Source: Symbiodinium natans (taxonomy: Eukaryota > Sar > Dinophyceae > Suessiales > Symbiodiniaceae). Taken from it: 64,000 nucleotides of DNA. Each line of letters opens with the position of its first letter. Within the stretch, counting starts at the first letter, position 1. Of this stretch, positions 1 through 10,259 are shown in pieces. The notes under the pieces are model-generated. The model worked only from the letters and a program-made list of their open reading frames with translations. It was not told the origin of the DNA and did no database searches. The DNA is taken from NCBI GenBank assembly GCA_905221605.1, contig CAJNDS010000157.1, positions 124,001 through 188,000 of the forward strand. Direction: 5' to 3'. Made by a program: the position numbers and the translations under genes.

Positions 1-66
1 GCGGGCACTCAAGAAAGCCAAAGAGGCGCAGGGCTTCGGGGTGCAAGAGTTGGCTGAAGAGTTGAG
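1..66 (+). CDS. Partial exon, unknown protein
   Basis: The window opens inside a coding-like stretch reading RALKKAKEAQGFGVQELAEE in the third forward frame. It is rich in Lys, Glu and Ala and probably helical. It stops at GAGTTGAG|GTTTAG, where a telomere-type TTTAGGG repeat supplies the GT donor. The function is not recognised. A second short coding-like piece (AVHAAPGDGDMPLKAKYGSE) follows near 116-176 and may belong to the same gene. The 5' end lies outside the window. Confidence 0.4.
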
Positions 67-703
67 GTTTAGGGTTTGGGGTTCAGGGTTTAGGGTTTAG
101 GGTTGAGGAATGCCCCGGCTGTTCATGCAGCGCCAGGCGACGGCGACATGCCGCTGAAAGCCAAGTATGGTTCTGAGGACTCCCCCCCCCCACCGGGTTT
201 GGGGGTTCAAGGGGGTGTGCTTCTGAAAAGGCAACCCCCCCCCCCCCCTTTCCAAGAAACCCCTAAACCCTAAACCCCAAACCCTAAACCCCAAACCCTA
301 AACCCTAAACCCCTGAACCCGATAGCCCTATAACCCTACGTCCCATGCCATGGTTGTTTAGGTTCTTACGCGTTCTCGGCTTAGGGCTTTGGAGGCCGAG
401 GCAGATCCCAGGCCCAAGTCCCCAGGCAGCTCCAGATAGGGTTTTTAGGGTTTAGGGTTTTTAGGGTTTAGGGTTTTTAGGGTTTAGGGTTTTTAGGGTT
501 TGGGGTGTAGGGTGAACCCCAAACCCTACAGCCTTCTGGCTATTCGGGAGCCATGGACTTAGTGCCTTGAAGGGAATATCGTTATGCAGGGTGCCGAAGG
601 CCCTTCTCCCCACGAAGAAGCCCGTAACCAGTAAACCTCAAACCCCAAGCCCCAAACCCCCAACCCTAAACCCTAAACCCTAAACCCCAAACCCTAAACC
701 CTA
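67..703. repeat. Degenerate TTTAGGG/CCCTAAA blocks with C/G runs
   Basis: Telomere-type repeats occur in both orientations: TTTAGGG at 68-107 and in a 15-base compound form (TTTTAGGGTTTAGGG) at about 437-510, and CCCTAAA at about 260-325 and 641-703. Short coding-like islands lie between them (near 390-428 and 575-620), but none can be assigned. Runs of C and G sit at 181-190 and 235-248. Confidence 0.75.
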
Positions 704-711
704 AAGCCTAG

Positions 712-799
712 CACGACCGGAGGATGTCGGAGCATGGCTTGAAGCGGTGGGCTCGCAGTATGTCAAGAGTGGCGTCAAACACGCAGCTCAGCTGAAGTG
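712..799 (+). CDS. Isolated exon, unknown (SAM-like flavour)
   Basis: The exon follows CCTAG and runs to GAAGTG|GTTTGG, where a telomere-type repeat begins. It reads RPEDVGAWLEAVGSQYVKSG and then VKHAAQLKW. The pattern P-E-D-V-x-x-W-L-x-x-V-G-x-x-Y recalls the start of a SAM domain, but 29 residues cannot establish that. Both edges touch CCCTAAA/TTTAGGG sequence. It may belong to the same gene as the exons at 1-66 and 1507-1586. Confidence 0.4.
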
Positions 800-1072
800 G
801 TTTGGGGTTTAGGGTTTTGGGTTTGGGGTTTTGGGTTTGGGGTTTAGGGGCTTAGGGGGTTTCGGGCTTGCGGTTTGCCATTCCGACGTTTGGGGCTTAA
901 TCATCAGTTCATAACATACACACCCTGCTACTTGTACCTTTGCCGTACTTTTTAAACACATCGGCATGGGGATATCGAATAGTAGTGGGTCATCTCTGTG
1001 CTCCAGGTGCAGTGCGTTCTTGTGTGGAGGCCCGGAATGAAACAAGTCTCCCCATCGTCCAAGTCGAAAACA

Positions 1073-1282
1073 GCCCCCCAAACCCCAAACGCTAAACTCC
1101 AAACCTTAAGCCCCCAAACCCCCAAACCCTAAACCCCAAGACCCCAAACCTTAAACCCTTGAACCCCTTAACCCTAAAACCCTAAACCCCAAACCCTTAA
1201 ACCCTAAACCCCCAACCCTAAACCCCTTAAACCCCTTAAACCCTAAACACTAAACCCTAAAGCCCAAAACCCTAAACCCTTG
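1073..1282. repeat. Degenerate CCCTAAA array
   Basis: About 200 bases of imperfect CCCTAAA, CCCCAAAC and CCCTTAAAC units in the C-rich orientation. No coding signal is seen inside. Confidence 0.8.
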
Positions 1283-1307
1283 CACTTTCCCTTCGGCAGC
1301 CCCTTGT

Positions 1308-1408
1308 CTTAGGGATTGTTTGGGAATAGTTTTTAATTTTTGCGTGCTGTAATTCCTAAGAAGCAGCTAAAATCACAATTGTTGCTAGGGTCTCCAAGTT
1401 CAGTATAG
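1308..1408 (+). mobile_element. Short introner-like element, copy 1 (TSD TTGT)
   Basis: A 101-base segment begins CTTAGGG, ends CAGTATAG, and is flanked by the direct repeat TTGT (1304-1307 and 1409-1412). It shares most of its sequence with 16156-16255, including ATTCCTAAGAA, a CAGC..AAAA stretch and CCAAGTTCAGTATAG. Copy 2 lies between two parts of a coding frame, so the pair looks like a small dispersed non-autonomous element that can act as an intron. Start and end form at most a weak imperfect inverted repeat. Confidence 0.6.
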
Positions 1409-1412
1409 TTGT

Positions 1413-1500
1413 AACCCTAACCCTAAACCCTAAACCCTAAACCCTAAACCCTAAACCCTAAACCCTAAACCCTAAACCCTAAACCCTAAACCCTAAACCC
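1413..1500. repeat. CCCTAAA array, nearly perfect
   Basis: About twelve consecutive CCCTAAA units, the cleanest C-rich array in the first 10 kb. It ends at CCCTTGCAG, which is the acceptor of the next exon, so the array lies in intron position. Confidence 0.9.
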
Positions 1501-1506
1501 TTGCAG

Positions 1507-1586
1507 CCCTGAGGCCATGGTCTTCATTTGCGGCCCTCCCGGCCTCGCCGAGTCGGCCAAGGCCCCGCTGCGAGCATTTTGGGGGA
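1507..1586 (+). CDS. NAD-binding exon of cytochrome b5 reductase-like protein
   Basis: The exon follows a TTGCAG acceptor and reads PEAMVFICGPPGLAESAKAP then LRAFWG. C-G-P-P-G/P after a hydrophobic strand is the conserved NAD(P)H-binding signature near the C-terminus of cytochrome b5 reductases, nitrate reductases and related FAD/NAD oxidoreductases, which pass electrons from NAD(P)H through FAD. The exon ends at GGGGGA|GTTTGG, again at a telomere-type repeat. The FAD-binding part was not found in the window. Whether the exons at 1-66, 712-799, 2857-2979 and 4281-4357 belong to the same gene cannot be decided here. The family call rests on one motif. Confidence 0.55.
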
Positions 1587-1590
1587 GTTT

Positions 1591-1710
1591 GGGGTTTAGG
1601 GGTTTGGGGTTTAGGGTTTGGGTTTTAGGGTTTGGAGTTTAAGGGTTTGGGGTTTAGGGCTTAGGATGGCTTAGGGTTTAGGGTTTAGGGTTAGGGTTTG
1701 TGGTTTAGGA
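1591..1710. repeat. TTTAGGG-type array
   Basis: Imperfect G-rich units (TTTAGGG, TTTGGGG) follow the donor of the preceding exon directly. Confidence 0.8.
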
Positions 1711-2431
1711 TCAATATGTCCGGGGGGGAGGTGGGTGGTTGCCGGTGTTTCGTGCATGTGGATGTGTGCACAGGGTGTACGTCCCTTGACGCAGGCTGCG
1801 GCAAAGCGCTCGGCCGGAGGCCTGTCGTGGCACGTGCACGTGGAGGAGCTTTCTTGGGGGAAGCGTGGTGTGGGTGTTTAAGGGTTGAGGGTTTTAGGGG
1901 GGGGTGTCTACAGTACAGCTTGTAGTACTCTGCTCACTATGATGACAGCCCTGTCTTTGATAATGTTCGTGAAAATTTTTCAGAGGGATTTAAGGGCCAC
2001 CGAAGTTTTCTATTCGTACTGCGATGTCTTTTCCTTGGGATGCTTACTGGGGATCATAATAGGGGGGTTCAACAAGCTTCTCTACTGCGCCGGGCCAATA
2101 GTTCGACACACCGACATCTAGGAGTCCTTACACCTGTGCCTCGCCCTCTTGCCCATAGACTCCTGACACAAGTGAGCCTGGGGGCCTTTCCCGGAACTTC
2201 AATAGTACTGGTTTTTAAGACAGGGTAGAAGTTACTCCGCTAGCAGGCGTAGTGAAAACGCCCACTTTTCGGCACTCCGCGCCTCCGAGTCTTCACTTTC
2301 TGCATGCCATTCAACATTCGGCCCGGGGGCGTAATGCCCTAAAATTCCCCCATGTTGTGCCCTGCGATTGGACGGGGTTCAGGGTTTCAGCTTTGGGTGT
2401 AGGCTCAGAGCCGATCGATGGCTGTGGATAA
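1711..2431. other. No gene recognised
   Basis: A hydrophobic open frame at 1885-2121 includes a stretch reading TMMTALSLIMFVKIF. It has no known motif and no clear splice context. Nothing else is supported. Confidence 0.4.
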
Positions 2432-2572
2432 AGGTTTAGGGTTGAGGGCTAGGGTTTAGGGCTTAGGGTTTAGGGTTTAGGGTTTAGGGTTTAGGGTTTA
2501 GGGTTTAGGATTAAGGCTTCAGGCTTCAGGCTTCAGGCTTCAGGGTTCAGGGTTCAGGGTTCAGGGTTCAAT
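2432..2572. repeat. TTTAGGG array grading into TTCAGGG variants
   Basis: A run of TTTAGGG (to about 2512) passes into GGCTTCA and GGGTTCA units. This shows stepwise drift of the unit inside one array. Confidence 0.85.
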
Positions 2573-2787
2573 GGAGCGTCTTGTCCAGGGCTCTACTCTC
2601 TCCATGAACCCTGAGCCCTAAACCGGCTCTGACTCGGGGTCGAAGCAGAAGATTTCTGGGCGGGCATTTCTTTAGGGGCTTGGGGACCCCAAACCCCGAA
2701 GCCCAAACTAAAACTAAAACAACCCTATGAGCCTCGCCCTACAGCACGCTCCCCAAAACCCTCAACATAAGTCTCGCCCTACAGCAC

Positions 2788-2851
2788 GTTTAGGGTTTAG
2801 GGTTTAGGGTTTAGGGTTTAGGGTTTAGGGTTTAGGGTTTAGGGTTTAGGG
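2788..2851. repeat. TTTAGGG array
   Basis: About nine perfect G-rich units immediately upstream of a coding-like exon. Confidence 0.9.
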
Positions 2852-2856
2852 TACAC

Positions 2857-2979
2857 CCCCCGAAGCTGACAGGAGTTCCTCTTCCTCCCATCCATGGGCC
2901 CCTGCGTGGGAAAGACGTCTCAGACGGCGCCCACTCCAGGCCGGTGGGTCATGGCGCTGATAGTGAGTTGGAAGAATGG
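2857..2979 (+). CDS. Coding-like exon, unknown
   Basis: Between two TTTAGGG arrays lies a frame containing LTGVPLPPIHGPLRGKDVSD and a continuation ending ADSELEEW. It stops at GAATG|GTTTAG, so the array downstream provides the donor. The 5' boundary is not clear; CCGAAG|CTG is one option. No family is recognised. Confidence 0.35.
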
Positions 2980-3047
2980 GTTTAGGGTTTAGGGTTTAGG
3001 GTTTAGGGTTTAGGGTTTAGGGTTTAGGGTTTAGAGTTTAGGGTCCG
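2980..3047. repeat. TTTAGGG array
   Basis: About nine units, starting exactly at the GT of the preceding exon's candidate donor. Confidence 0.9.
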
Positions 3048-4280
3048 AAAATGCTAAGATAAGTTATAGGCTATAGGACAGTTAAATTCTCACCCTCTGA
3101 AGGTCGCTTCTCCGTGGCATTGATTACAGGGGTTTAAGCATACGGACGGCATGTGGCCGTGAACCGCGAAAGGAAAGCAAGGATCCAAGAAAGTTGGATG
3201 CAATCGAGTCGTGAATGCCAGCTTTACCAACCCCGGCATAAGAGGATATGAAATTTCATAAGCTGTGTCAACAATGCGAAAGTCACGCGAAAGACTTGCA
3301 AAAGCTAAGAGACAGCGGGACGGCAGCTGTCTGACAGCTATCTTCGAAGACCAAGGCCCTCGTTGGCTCTGACTTGGAGTCCCGTGTTGCAGACTGCCTC
3401 AAAGAGTAGAAGCCATTGGAGCCTACACAAGCTTGGCTGTACTGGTATAATAGTTAAACTATACCTCAGAAGTATAGCACATTGCAGTCCCAGATTGAGA
3501 CATCATGGCTCAGATGTCCTGCGAAAACGCAGCGCCTTTTTTTGTTGCGAAAGTAGCACGAAAATCTGCAGAAAGAAAGACCTCGTCTCCACGAAGGAAT
3601 CTGACTTTATCAAACCGAAAGCAAGCGATTGGCATGAAGGGGATTGGCAAGTGTTCAGGCCCACAATCCTCCAAACCAGGCACCTCAAGGGTTTGAGGTT
3701 TTAGGGCTCTGGGTGTGGCTTGTTTAGGGCTTAGGGTTTGGGGTTTAGGCCATAAACCCTAAACCCCACACCCTAAACCCTAAACCCCACACCCTAAACC
3801 CGGTCTACGGCCGGAGCCACGGTTGTGCAGGTTTCGTGACTCATCTCTGCAGCGATTCACATGAGCAAACTGCCTTGAGGAGGGAGGGCCTGAGCATTAT
3901 GGGGTAGCTCTCTAAATTAGGGTCCTTTTTCGGTATCCCTTTTTGCAAGGGTGCCGCCTTCTAGTGGGTACCCGACAAGGGACCCTGAGTTAGGAAACTA
4001 TCCATTCGTGGAGCATTGAGAGAAGTCATTTTTCAGCAGCTGCGAGTCTATGAAGTCCTCTGCGTCAATCTCTCTCAAAGTGGGAATTTACGAAAAACGG
4101 GAAACCCTAAAAACAGACCTCCAAATAGTAAGATCCTCTTATAACAAGGACCCCCCAAAGGTACCCCCTAATTTCGGAAACCCCCCCAAATCAAACCCTA
4201 AACCCGAAACCCTAAATGCTAATAAGGACCCCCCCATACGGTACCCCTAAATTCGCAAACCCCCCCAAATGCTGGCCCAG
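3048..4280. other. Non-coding stretch with fold-back fragments
   Basis: It holds a CCCTAAA/CCCCACA block (3740-3802). A weak fold-back is present at about 3908-3998 (CTAAATTAGGGTCC facing GGGACCCTGAGTTAGG). Fragments of the GGGTTTnCGAAA family occur at about 4084-4190 and 4219-4267 (see 49273-49365). No gene is supported. Confidence 0.5.
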
Positions 4281-4357
4281 GAAAGAGTTGAGGATTCTTT
4301 TGTCCGGGCAGGCGCCAAAGACAAAGAATGCAGCTTGGCCGGCACTTGTGGGGCACG
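4281..4357 (+). CDS. Coding-like exon, unknown
   Basis: Bounded by GCCCAG| and CACG|GTTTAGG, this exon reads ERVEDSFVRAGAKDKECSLA then GTCGA. Both splice dinucleotides are acceptable, and the donor coincides with the start of a TTTAGGG array. Function unknown. Confidence 0.45.
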
Positions 4358-4511
4358 GTTTAGGGTGCAGCGTTTAGGGTTTAGGGTTAGGGTTTAGGGT
4401 TTAGGGTTTAGGGTTTAGGGTTTAGGGTTTAGGGTTTAGGATTTAGGGTTTAGGGTTTAGGGTTTAGGGTTTAGGGCTTAGGGCTTAGGGTTTAGGGTTT
4501 AGGGTTTAGGG
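4358..4511. repeat. TTTAGGG array
   Basis: About twenty G-rich units with a few variants (TTAGGG, TTTAGGA, TTAGGGC). It begins at the donor of the exon ending at 4357. Confidence 0.9.
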
Positions 4512-7150
4512 ACGGCAATAGCACTTTTGAGTGAATAACGGCATCCGATCATATTCTTCTTCTGGTATCACGATGTAGAACTGCAAATACCCCCCCCTTT
4601 TGGATTCTTCTTATTGTTGTTGTCTTTATTCTTATGACCAGGTTTTGCATTGCAACAGATTCCCCACATAGCTGAGAAGAGGTCCTTCCGCAGGAAAACC
4701 TGGCCAACGCCTCCTTCAGGCAGGATTGTGTTTTGTGAAGGAAACGATCACGTGTAGGACTTGACACCCCCGACACTTCCTTTGAAGTGTTGAGTACGCG
4801 TTTCGGGTACTCCAAACCCTAGCCCTAACCGTAATTCTTAAACCCTCGTCCTCTTACAAACCCAACAAGTGGGGGTTTACGATATTAGGGGTACCTTCTT
4901 GGGATCCGTAAATACGGGGATCCTACTACTCGGGGGTCTTTTCTTAAGTTTCCCCACCTTTCGTACATCCCCGAAGCCTTCCGGCGACTTCATGTCCCGA
5001 CTAAGGAGGCAACGTCTCCCGGCTGCCCATTGAGCGCGGCTTGCCAGTCTAGCCTTGCGGGAAAACCGTGGTCATCGAACTTGCATGTAGGTCTAGGGCC
5101 TCTAGGGTTTAGGGTTTAGTGTTTAGGGTGGGAGGTTGCTATTGTCATGCGACCCCTTGTGTTCCTGTTACCTAAGCACTTCTTTCCTGAGCATGCCCAC
5201 TCTAAGCCCGCCAGATAGCTGGTTTCTGGCAAGCCGTGAGTTGACGTCAGGCCAAAGCACTGGGGGAGGTCCTGGAAACAATATGGGCCCCCCTGTCTTT
5301 GCCGAACGCAACGCGCGGCCCTCTCTGTGAGTGCCCTTGCTGATGACGCCACTTATGGGTGTCCCTTAATAGAATGATGGTGATGAGAATGGTTGCTATT
5401 TACTTCTGCTCATATGTTGATATAAGGAAATCCTTAGTATCAAGTGCGTCGACAGAGTAGCAGCTGCCGGCAATGAGGATACTGCGAGTTGGGGGCCAAG
5501 CCCGTAGCTAGATCCAGCCTTTGTTCGGTTCGAGATTTTAGGGTTCTAGGGTTAAGAAGCGACCCTGAGATCATCTGAGATCCCCTAATTGATCCTAATT
5601 GTGTTACATCCCATTGTCTGACCTTAGGGAACGGTGAACAAGTCCACAGATCCGACTCACGGGCGAGTTGTCATAGGCTTGGAATCGGGAGCTTTTGGTT
5701 TAGGACCCGTTAGGACTTTGGGCTTGTGCAGGGTGTGCCGTCACAGTGCGTATGGACTATAAGTGAGGTCATGATACGGACGGCTACTCACAACCCCACA
5801 CGCAACGCACAATTCAAAACCCCAGAGTATCATGAAGGTAACCCAGCTCCGGCTGCCTAAAAACCCTACGAAGAAGAACAAACCCCATTCCGAAGTTTAT
5901 GGACCATAAACCCTAAACTTTAATGTATTCCTCCTGAGGCCACAATGCCGGGGGGGGGGGGGGGAAGGAGAAGAAATCAGCGCCCAGTCGGCTAAGGATC
6001 CTCAGCGCGTTCTGCGCATCCCTTCCCTTCTTGCCAGGGTGGACTTAGTGGCACCTTTTAGAGTTATAATTACTATAATGACCCCCAAAGGCCCCTGTAT
6101 TCGCCCAGAGGTATCCTGTACCCGTGTTTTTTTGCTTCGGGGTTCCTTATCATAATATGTTCACTGGGCTGCCCCCGGGTGGACTTGGGGATGGAAAGCC
6201 ACCATTCTTGGAAGGAGTCTCGTTTATTTTGCCATAGGTATGTGCACAAGATGTCCGGTTCCGCCCTTGGGATGTTTTTGATGTTTTCCCCTATTGGGTT
6301 TTTGAGGGTCATACTGTCTAGTGGAGCCGTACGTTATGACAGGTAGAAGGGTTCGCCATGCGCAAAGGATTGCCACACCACAGTCCACCAAGCAACCAGG
6401 GAGGCAAGTGCAAGGCCATTTGCTGAATTTGTACATGCTTTGCCTTCTTCGCTGTCAGGTAGTGGTGTCCTGCATGGGGAATACTGCTTCCTGCGCCCTG
6501 TGACAGCATACCGAACTTGGAGTGCCAGCTTGTTTGTCCTCCTCGGTCAGCGAGACGGCTGCGAGATCCTTCTCGTAGTAGAAGGTCGCAGAACAGCCAG
6601 CCCGCGCAGAAAGAAGAGCCGCTTCACGCACGTGGGTACTGCGCAAGCTTCTCCAGCCGCTCCAGCCAAAAGCAGACCATCAAAGCCACCTTAACCCTAA
6701 ACCCTAAACTTTTGGCCCGAAACCCCAAACCCTAACCCTCAACCCTAAACCCAAATTTGCATCAGGTCGGGCGTGCTGTCGGCCTGGCGCTTAGCTTGGT
6801 GAGGCATCCTTTGGAGTGTTGAGGCATCCTTTGGAGGGCCTCAACTCCCAGCTTGTTGCTGGACCTGAGGCTTTCGTACCCGCTACGACAGCTGTGTAGA
6901 TCCCGTGAGGCCGGACTGGGCGTGCCCCCACGCGGGATTTAGGAAGAAGACTACCCTGGCTAAGGGCACAAGGTCTTCAATGTGCTGAGTGGCAGCCTAT
7001 CGAACTCGAGCAACGCCTCCTGCCGCCTCCTTCTTATACCCACCCGCGCCTTCGGTTTCAGGGTTTAGAGTTCAGGGCTTCTATACCCCTACTGATGCCA
7101 GGTTCCCCAGAAATCAGACCAGAGGGCATAGTTCTGTTGGCGGTACGAGC
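4512..7150. other. Mostly non-coding
   Basis: It contains a fragment of the GGGGGTTTACG repeat family (about 4871-4960), a 15-G run (5950-5964) and scattered CCCTAAA. A frame at about 6505-6690 rich in Ser, Arg and Lys is open on both strands and cannot be called. No RNA gene was seen. Confidence 0.4.
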
Positions 7151-7386
7151 AGCTCGACGGACCAAACCGTATGGCGCCGCATGAACAGCTGTTCATGGAA
7201 ACGCGCATGGTTCAAATCCAAAGCTGTGTGTGTTGTTGGCCGCTGACTAGCAAGACGTGCTCCTTTGTGCAGGAACTGTACAGGGACCCGAACAGCCTAA
7301 TTTGCCAACTCAAGCGCTTCAGCGGCAGCAATCCTGGAGGAAGACGACCAGCCAAAGCAATTCCTCAATGGGCAATCGACACGTAA
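7150..7386 (+). CDS. Coding-like exon pair, unknown
   Basis: One frame reads YEQLDGPNRMAPHEQLFMET near 7147-7206. After a TGTGCAG acceptor at about 7271 it continues with ELYRDPNSLICQLKRF. The composition looks protein-like, but a second frame over the same DNA is also open. No family is recognised. Confidence 0.3.
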   Translation, partial: QLDGPNRMAPHEQLFMETRMVQIQSCVCCWPLTSKTCSFVQELYRDPNSLICQLKRFSGSNPGGRRPAKAIPQWAIDT

Positions 7387-7649
7387 GAAAATTTCAACGT
7401 CAGATAGAATCGAGGAGACTTATATTAAAGCTACCTCAGAACTCATAATTTCTCGGCAAGCGGCCCCAAGCCTCAAAGAGCGGCCCCGAGCCTAATTTTA
7501 GGGTTTCGGGTTTAGGGTTTAGGGTTTAGTGTTTATTCCGAAACCTGGCAGGACGCAAGTTGAAGTCGTGACCGATGGTGTGCTTGCTCGGCGCCTGCAG
7601 GCGCGTGCCAGTGCTCACTTGCGCCATCATACTGTTTAGGTGTAAGTAG

Positions 7650-7676
7650 CTATATATATATATATATATATATATC
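7650..7676. repeat. TA microsatellite
   Basis: An uninterrupted (TA)n run; a second lies at 7868-7884. Both flank a segment with no recognised gene. Confidence 0.95.
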
Positions 7677-7884
7677 ATAGGAACCCAGAACCAAACAAGT
7701 GTTAAAGTATATGACTCTCACTCTGGTTGCCTCGGAAGGAGGTAGAGAACCTATGATGCACACATGTCGGGGAGCCTGATCTTTGGCACGCTGCGCTTTC
7801 TTCCGAAGACACTGCGGCCCTGGCACATTGCTCCGTTGATCGACACAGCCCAAAGTGTCGAGCACAGTATATATATATATATAT

Positions 7885-7939
7885 GGTTTAGGGTTTAGGG
7901 TTTAGGGTTTAGGGTTTAGGGTTTAGGGTTTAGGGTTTA
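7885..7939. repeat. TTTAGGG array
   Basis: Eight perfect units directly after a TA run. It lies upstream of the glycosyltransferase exons, probably in an intron. Confidence 0.9.
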
Positions 7940-8095
7940 GTCATCCATACACCAGGCAGCTGTAGCACTGTAGCATGCCTGTGCCTGGCAAAACTGCACT
8001 TAAGGCCTCCTGAGAGCCTAGCACGGGTAGCGGGGCCAGTGCGCGACCCAAAGCGCCCATGGAGAGCTGTCCATGCTTAGAGGGACACCTTGCAG

Positions 8096-10259
8096 GTGGA
8101 CCTGGTCGGTTCTGTCGATTCTGCTCACGCGCTCCCTCGCCGCGCGCCCGCTCCATCCGCCCGACGTTTGCGTGCACTCTGGTGCAGAAGTGTACGCGCA
8201 GATCTATCGGGACTTGGCTCCATATGGAGCACTGGACGCCCAGCACTTTGCATTCTACGATGGGTTTTGCGCGCGGCGGCAGAAGGCTTGCATTAGGCTG
8301 AGGATTGTCAATGGTGCAGCCTATGTTCTGGACATGTTCCCCGGGTACCAAAGTCGTCATCGCAGCACGCTGCATGCCCTCCATCGCGTCATGTCTCGAT
8401 TTGGAAACCTGCCGGATGTGGAGGTAACCATCGATCTGACAGACGGCGAGCTTCAGAACATAAATCTACCCATCCTGGTCATCACGCACAAGAAGGATGC
8501 CCCTGCCGGCATACTGTACCCCGACTTCACCTTCTATTCTTGGCCAGAGAGTGTTTGCCCCTCGTCCGAGACCGAGACCTCCCACAACTATGACCACCTC
8601 TACCGCTTGTTCCGCGAGCGCTGGGGCGTGCGGGCCAGGCGGGGTTCCCGAAAAGATACCCTAAGGGTCCATGTACCTATATAGTGTATGCTTGGGCCCT
8701 AAAGCTACTATATGGGAACCCCTTTAAGGCCCAAGAGTTACTATATAGGTACACGGACCCTTAGGGATCGATTGCAAAGTCACTTGGGGTGCCCCGCTCT
8801 GCAGCAGGACGCAAAAGCCTACTACTTGCTTAAGAACCCCCCCCCAAATAATCAAACATAACATCAAGACATTCTTCCTTATGTAAGGCAATATAGGGAT
8901 TATGATTTTCATTTTTTTGGGTGGTTCTTAAGCAACCGGTAGAAACCCGGCCCTAAACCCAAAAATGAAAAGGCAGGGAAGGGAGGAGGGAAGAGTGCAG
9001 AGTCCTTCAGTCCTTGGGCTCTTCAAGCTGCTGAAGCCTGACTATATATTCTAAACCCCTGAACCCACAGTTGCCCCCTGAGTCAGGTTTAGGGTTTAGG
9101 GTTTAAGCTCTAGGGTTCAGGGTTTAAGGTTCAGGGTTTAGGGTTTAGGGTGCCCTAAACCCTAAACCCTAAACCCGAAAACCCTGGGCCGCTTGTCTGG
9201 TAGAAGGTGGCTCAACCGAAGCGACACCCTCTTCTGGCGGGGCGCCCCTGTGGAGGACCGGTGCCTCAGCAAGTCCTGCTCGGGGCTTCTTGGCAGTTCC
9301 GTTGAGTTCTTGGGGCCTTAGAGCCTTATATGAAGCAGGGTTTATATCACTGCTTTTGGTGAGTGTATACAAGGTTCCTTTTTAACCTGGTGTCCTTTTG
9401 GGGGTACAAGAAATAAATACCCTACTTCATATAGGGCCATGTGCCAAGCGGGGGAAGGGTCCACAGTTGCGCTACTCACAGGGCAGGCTGATGGCTGTAA
9501 TCGATGACAGGAATGAACGTCCCATCGTCCCGCGAAAGCCCTGGAGAGGACCAAGGCGCTCGCTCCGTGGCTTTGCAGCAGATCGCAGCTGTCGAGAACT
9601 CCGATGCGAAGTTTATCTCCTGGCGGCTTTGGAAGCATATTCATGGGAAGCTCGCGGGTTTGGGAGGTTTTATACTGTGCAGACTGGTTGTTTTCTGCAG
9701 GGTTTAAGTTTCACCGCTGCCCCCTTCCAGGAAGGCCGTGTCCTCCACAGGCCAGAATGACGTCCAGGGCTGCGTGGGCTTGCTGGAGCAGTGCCAGTAC
9801 CGGTATCTGGCCTTCCTGGCAGGGACGACCTACTCCTCACGCATCAAGTACCAGCTCCTTTGTGGTTCCCTGGTGCTGGCAGAGGAGCCCCGCTTCGTGG
9901 AATGGTGGAGCCGCCTTTTAGTCCCTGGAGTTCACTATGCCCAGGTGGAGAAGAACTGGGCCACCGTGCAGCCCTTGATGCAGCTCTTGCGCCAGAACCC
10001 CAAAAGGGCGGAGGCCGTCGCACGCCAGGGCCAGCGTTTGGCCCTGACGGCGCTGTCCCCGACTGCCGTGGACTGCTACTGGTGGATGCTCCTGGCGCTC
10101 AGTTCCAGGGTACTGCCTCCTGCCACTGGACCCCTGGGCCCCAACGCCCGGCCACTGGAGGATGCCCTGCTGCTCCCGGAGGATGCCACGCTGTCCTCAC
10201 TGTCCGAGCCCCAGGGTGCAACGATTCGCCGGGGAGACTCTGGGGTGGGATACGGGTGA
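8096..10259 (+). CDS. GT90/CAP10-type glycosyltransferase, 5' exon(s) missing
   Basis: Four exons fit by phase: 8096-8638, 9204-9260, 9539-9657 and 9751-10259 (stop TGA). Together they give about 410 residues. Family landmarks appear in order: a basic-rich region, DVEVTIDLTDGE, ILYPDFTFYSWPE, SDTLFWRGAPVEDR (the WRG motif), ENSDAKF, and QCQYRYLAFLAGTTYSSRIK followed by CGSLVL, WW and PGVHY. These match the CAP10/KDELC/POGLUT-like family, which transfers xylose or glucose to proteins or glycans in the secretory pathway (established for the family). The substrate here is unknown. The first donor is GC; the others are GT. The first intron carries two fold-back elements. No start codon or signal peptide was found, so at least one upstream exon is likely. 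Confidence 0.85.
8659..8766. mobile_element. Long hairpin (fold-back) element in GT90 intron
   Basis: Arms of 27 bases, CCCTAAGGGTCCATGTACCT.. at 8659-8685 and its near-perfect complement at 8740-8766, enclose a second inner pair (CTTGGGCC..TAAAG and CTTTAAGGCCCAAG). Almost the whole 108 bases can fold. No clear target duplication was found. It looks like a MITE or fold-back element. Confidence 0.7.
8819..8942. mobile_element. Fold-back element CTACT..TTGCTTAAGAACC, copy 1
   Basis: The terminal inverted repeat is CTACTACTTGCTTAAGAACC (8819-8838) against GGTTCTTAAGCAACCGGTAG (8923-8942). The flanks AAGC and AAAC are a degenerate 4-base duplication. The same termini occur at 16629-16743. It lies inside the first intron of the GT90 gene. 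Confidence 0.75.
9078..9178. repeat. Head-to-head telomere-type repeats
   Basis: TTTAGGG units run to about 9149 and then switch at GGGTGCCCTAAA to CCCTAAA units, making an inverted junction within the GT90 intron. Confidence 0.8.

Noticed and set aside
6073-6312. Minus-strand open frame (..RDSFQEWWLSIPKSTRG..)
   Set aside because: No family, and adjacent to repeat-like sequence; not enough to call a gene.
7196-7220. GGTTCAAATCC, resembling a tRNA T-loop
   Set aside because: No matching D-arm, anticodon arm or acceptor stem could be placed around it.
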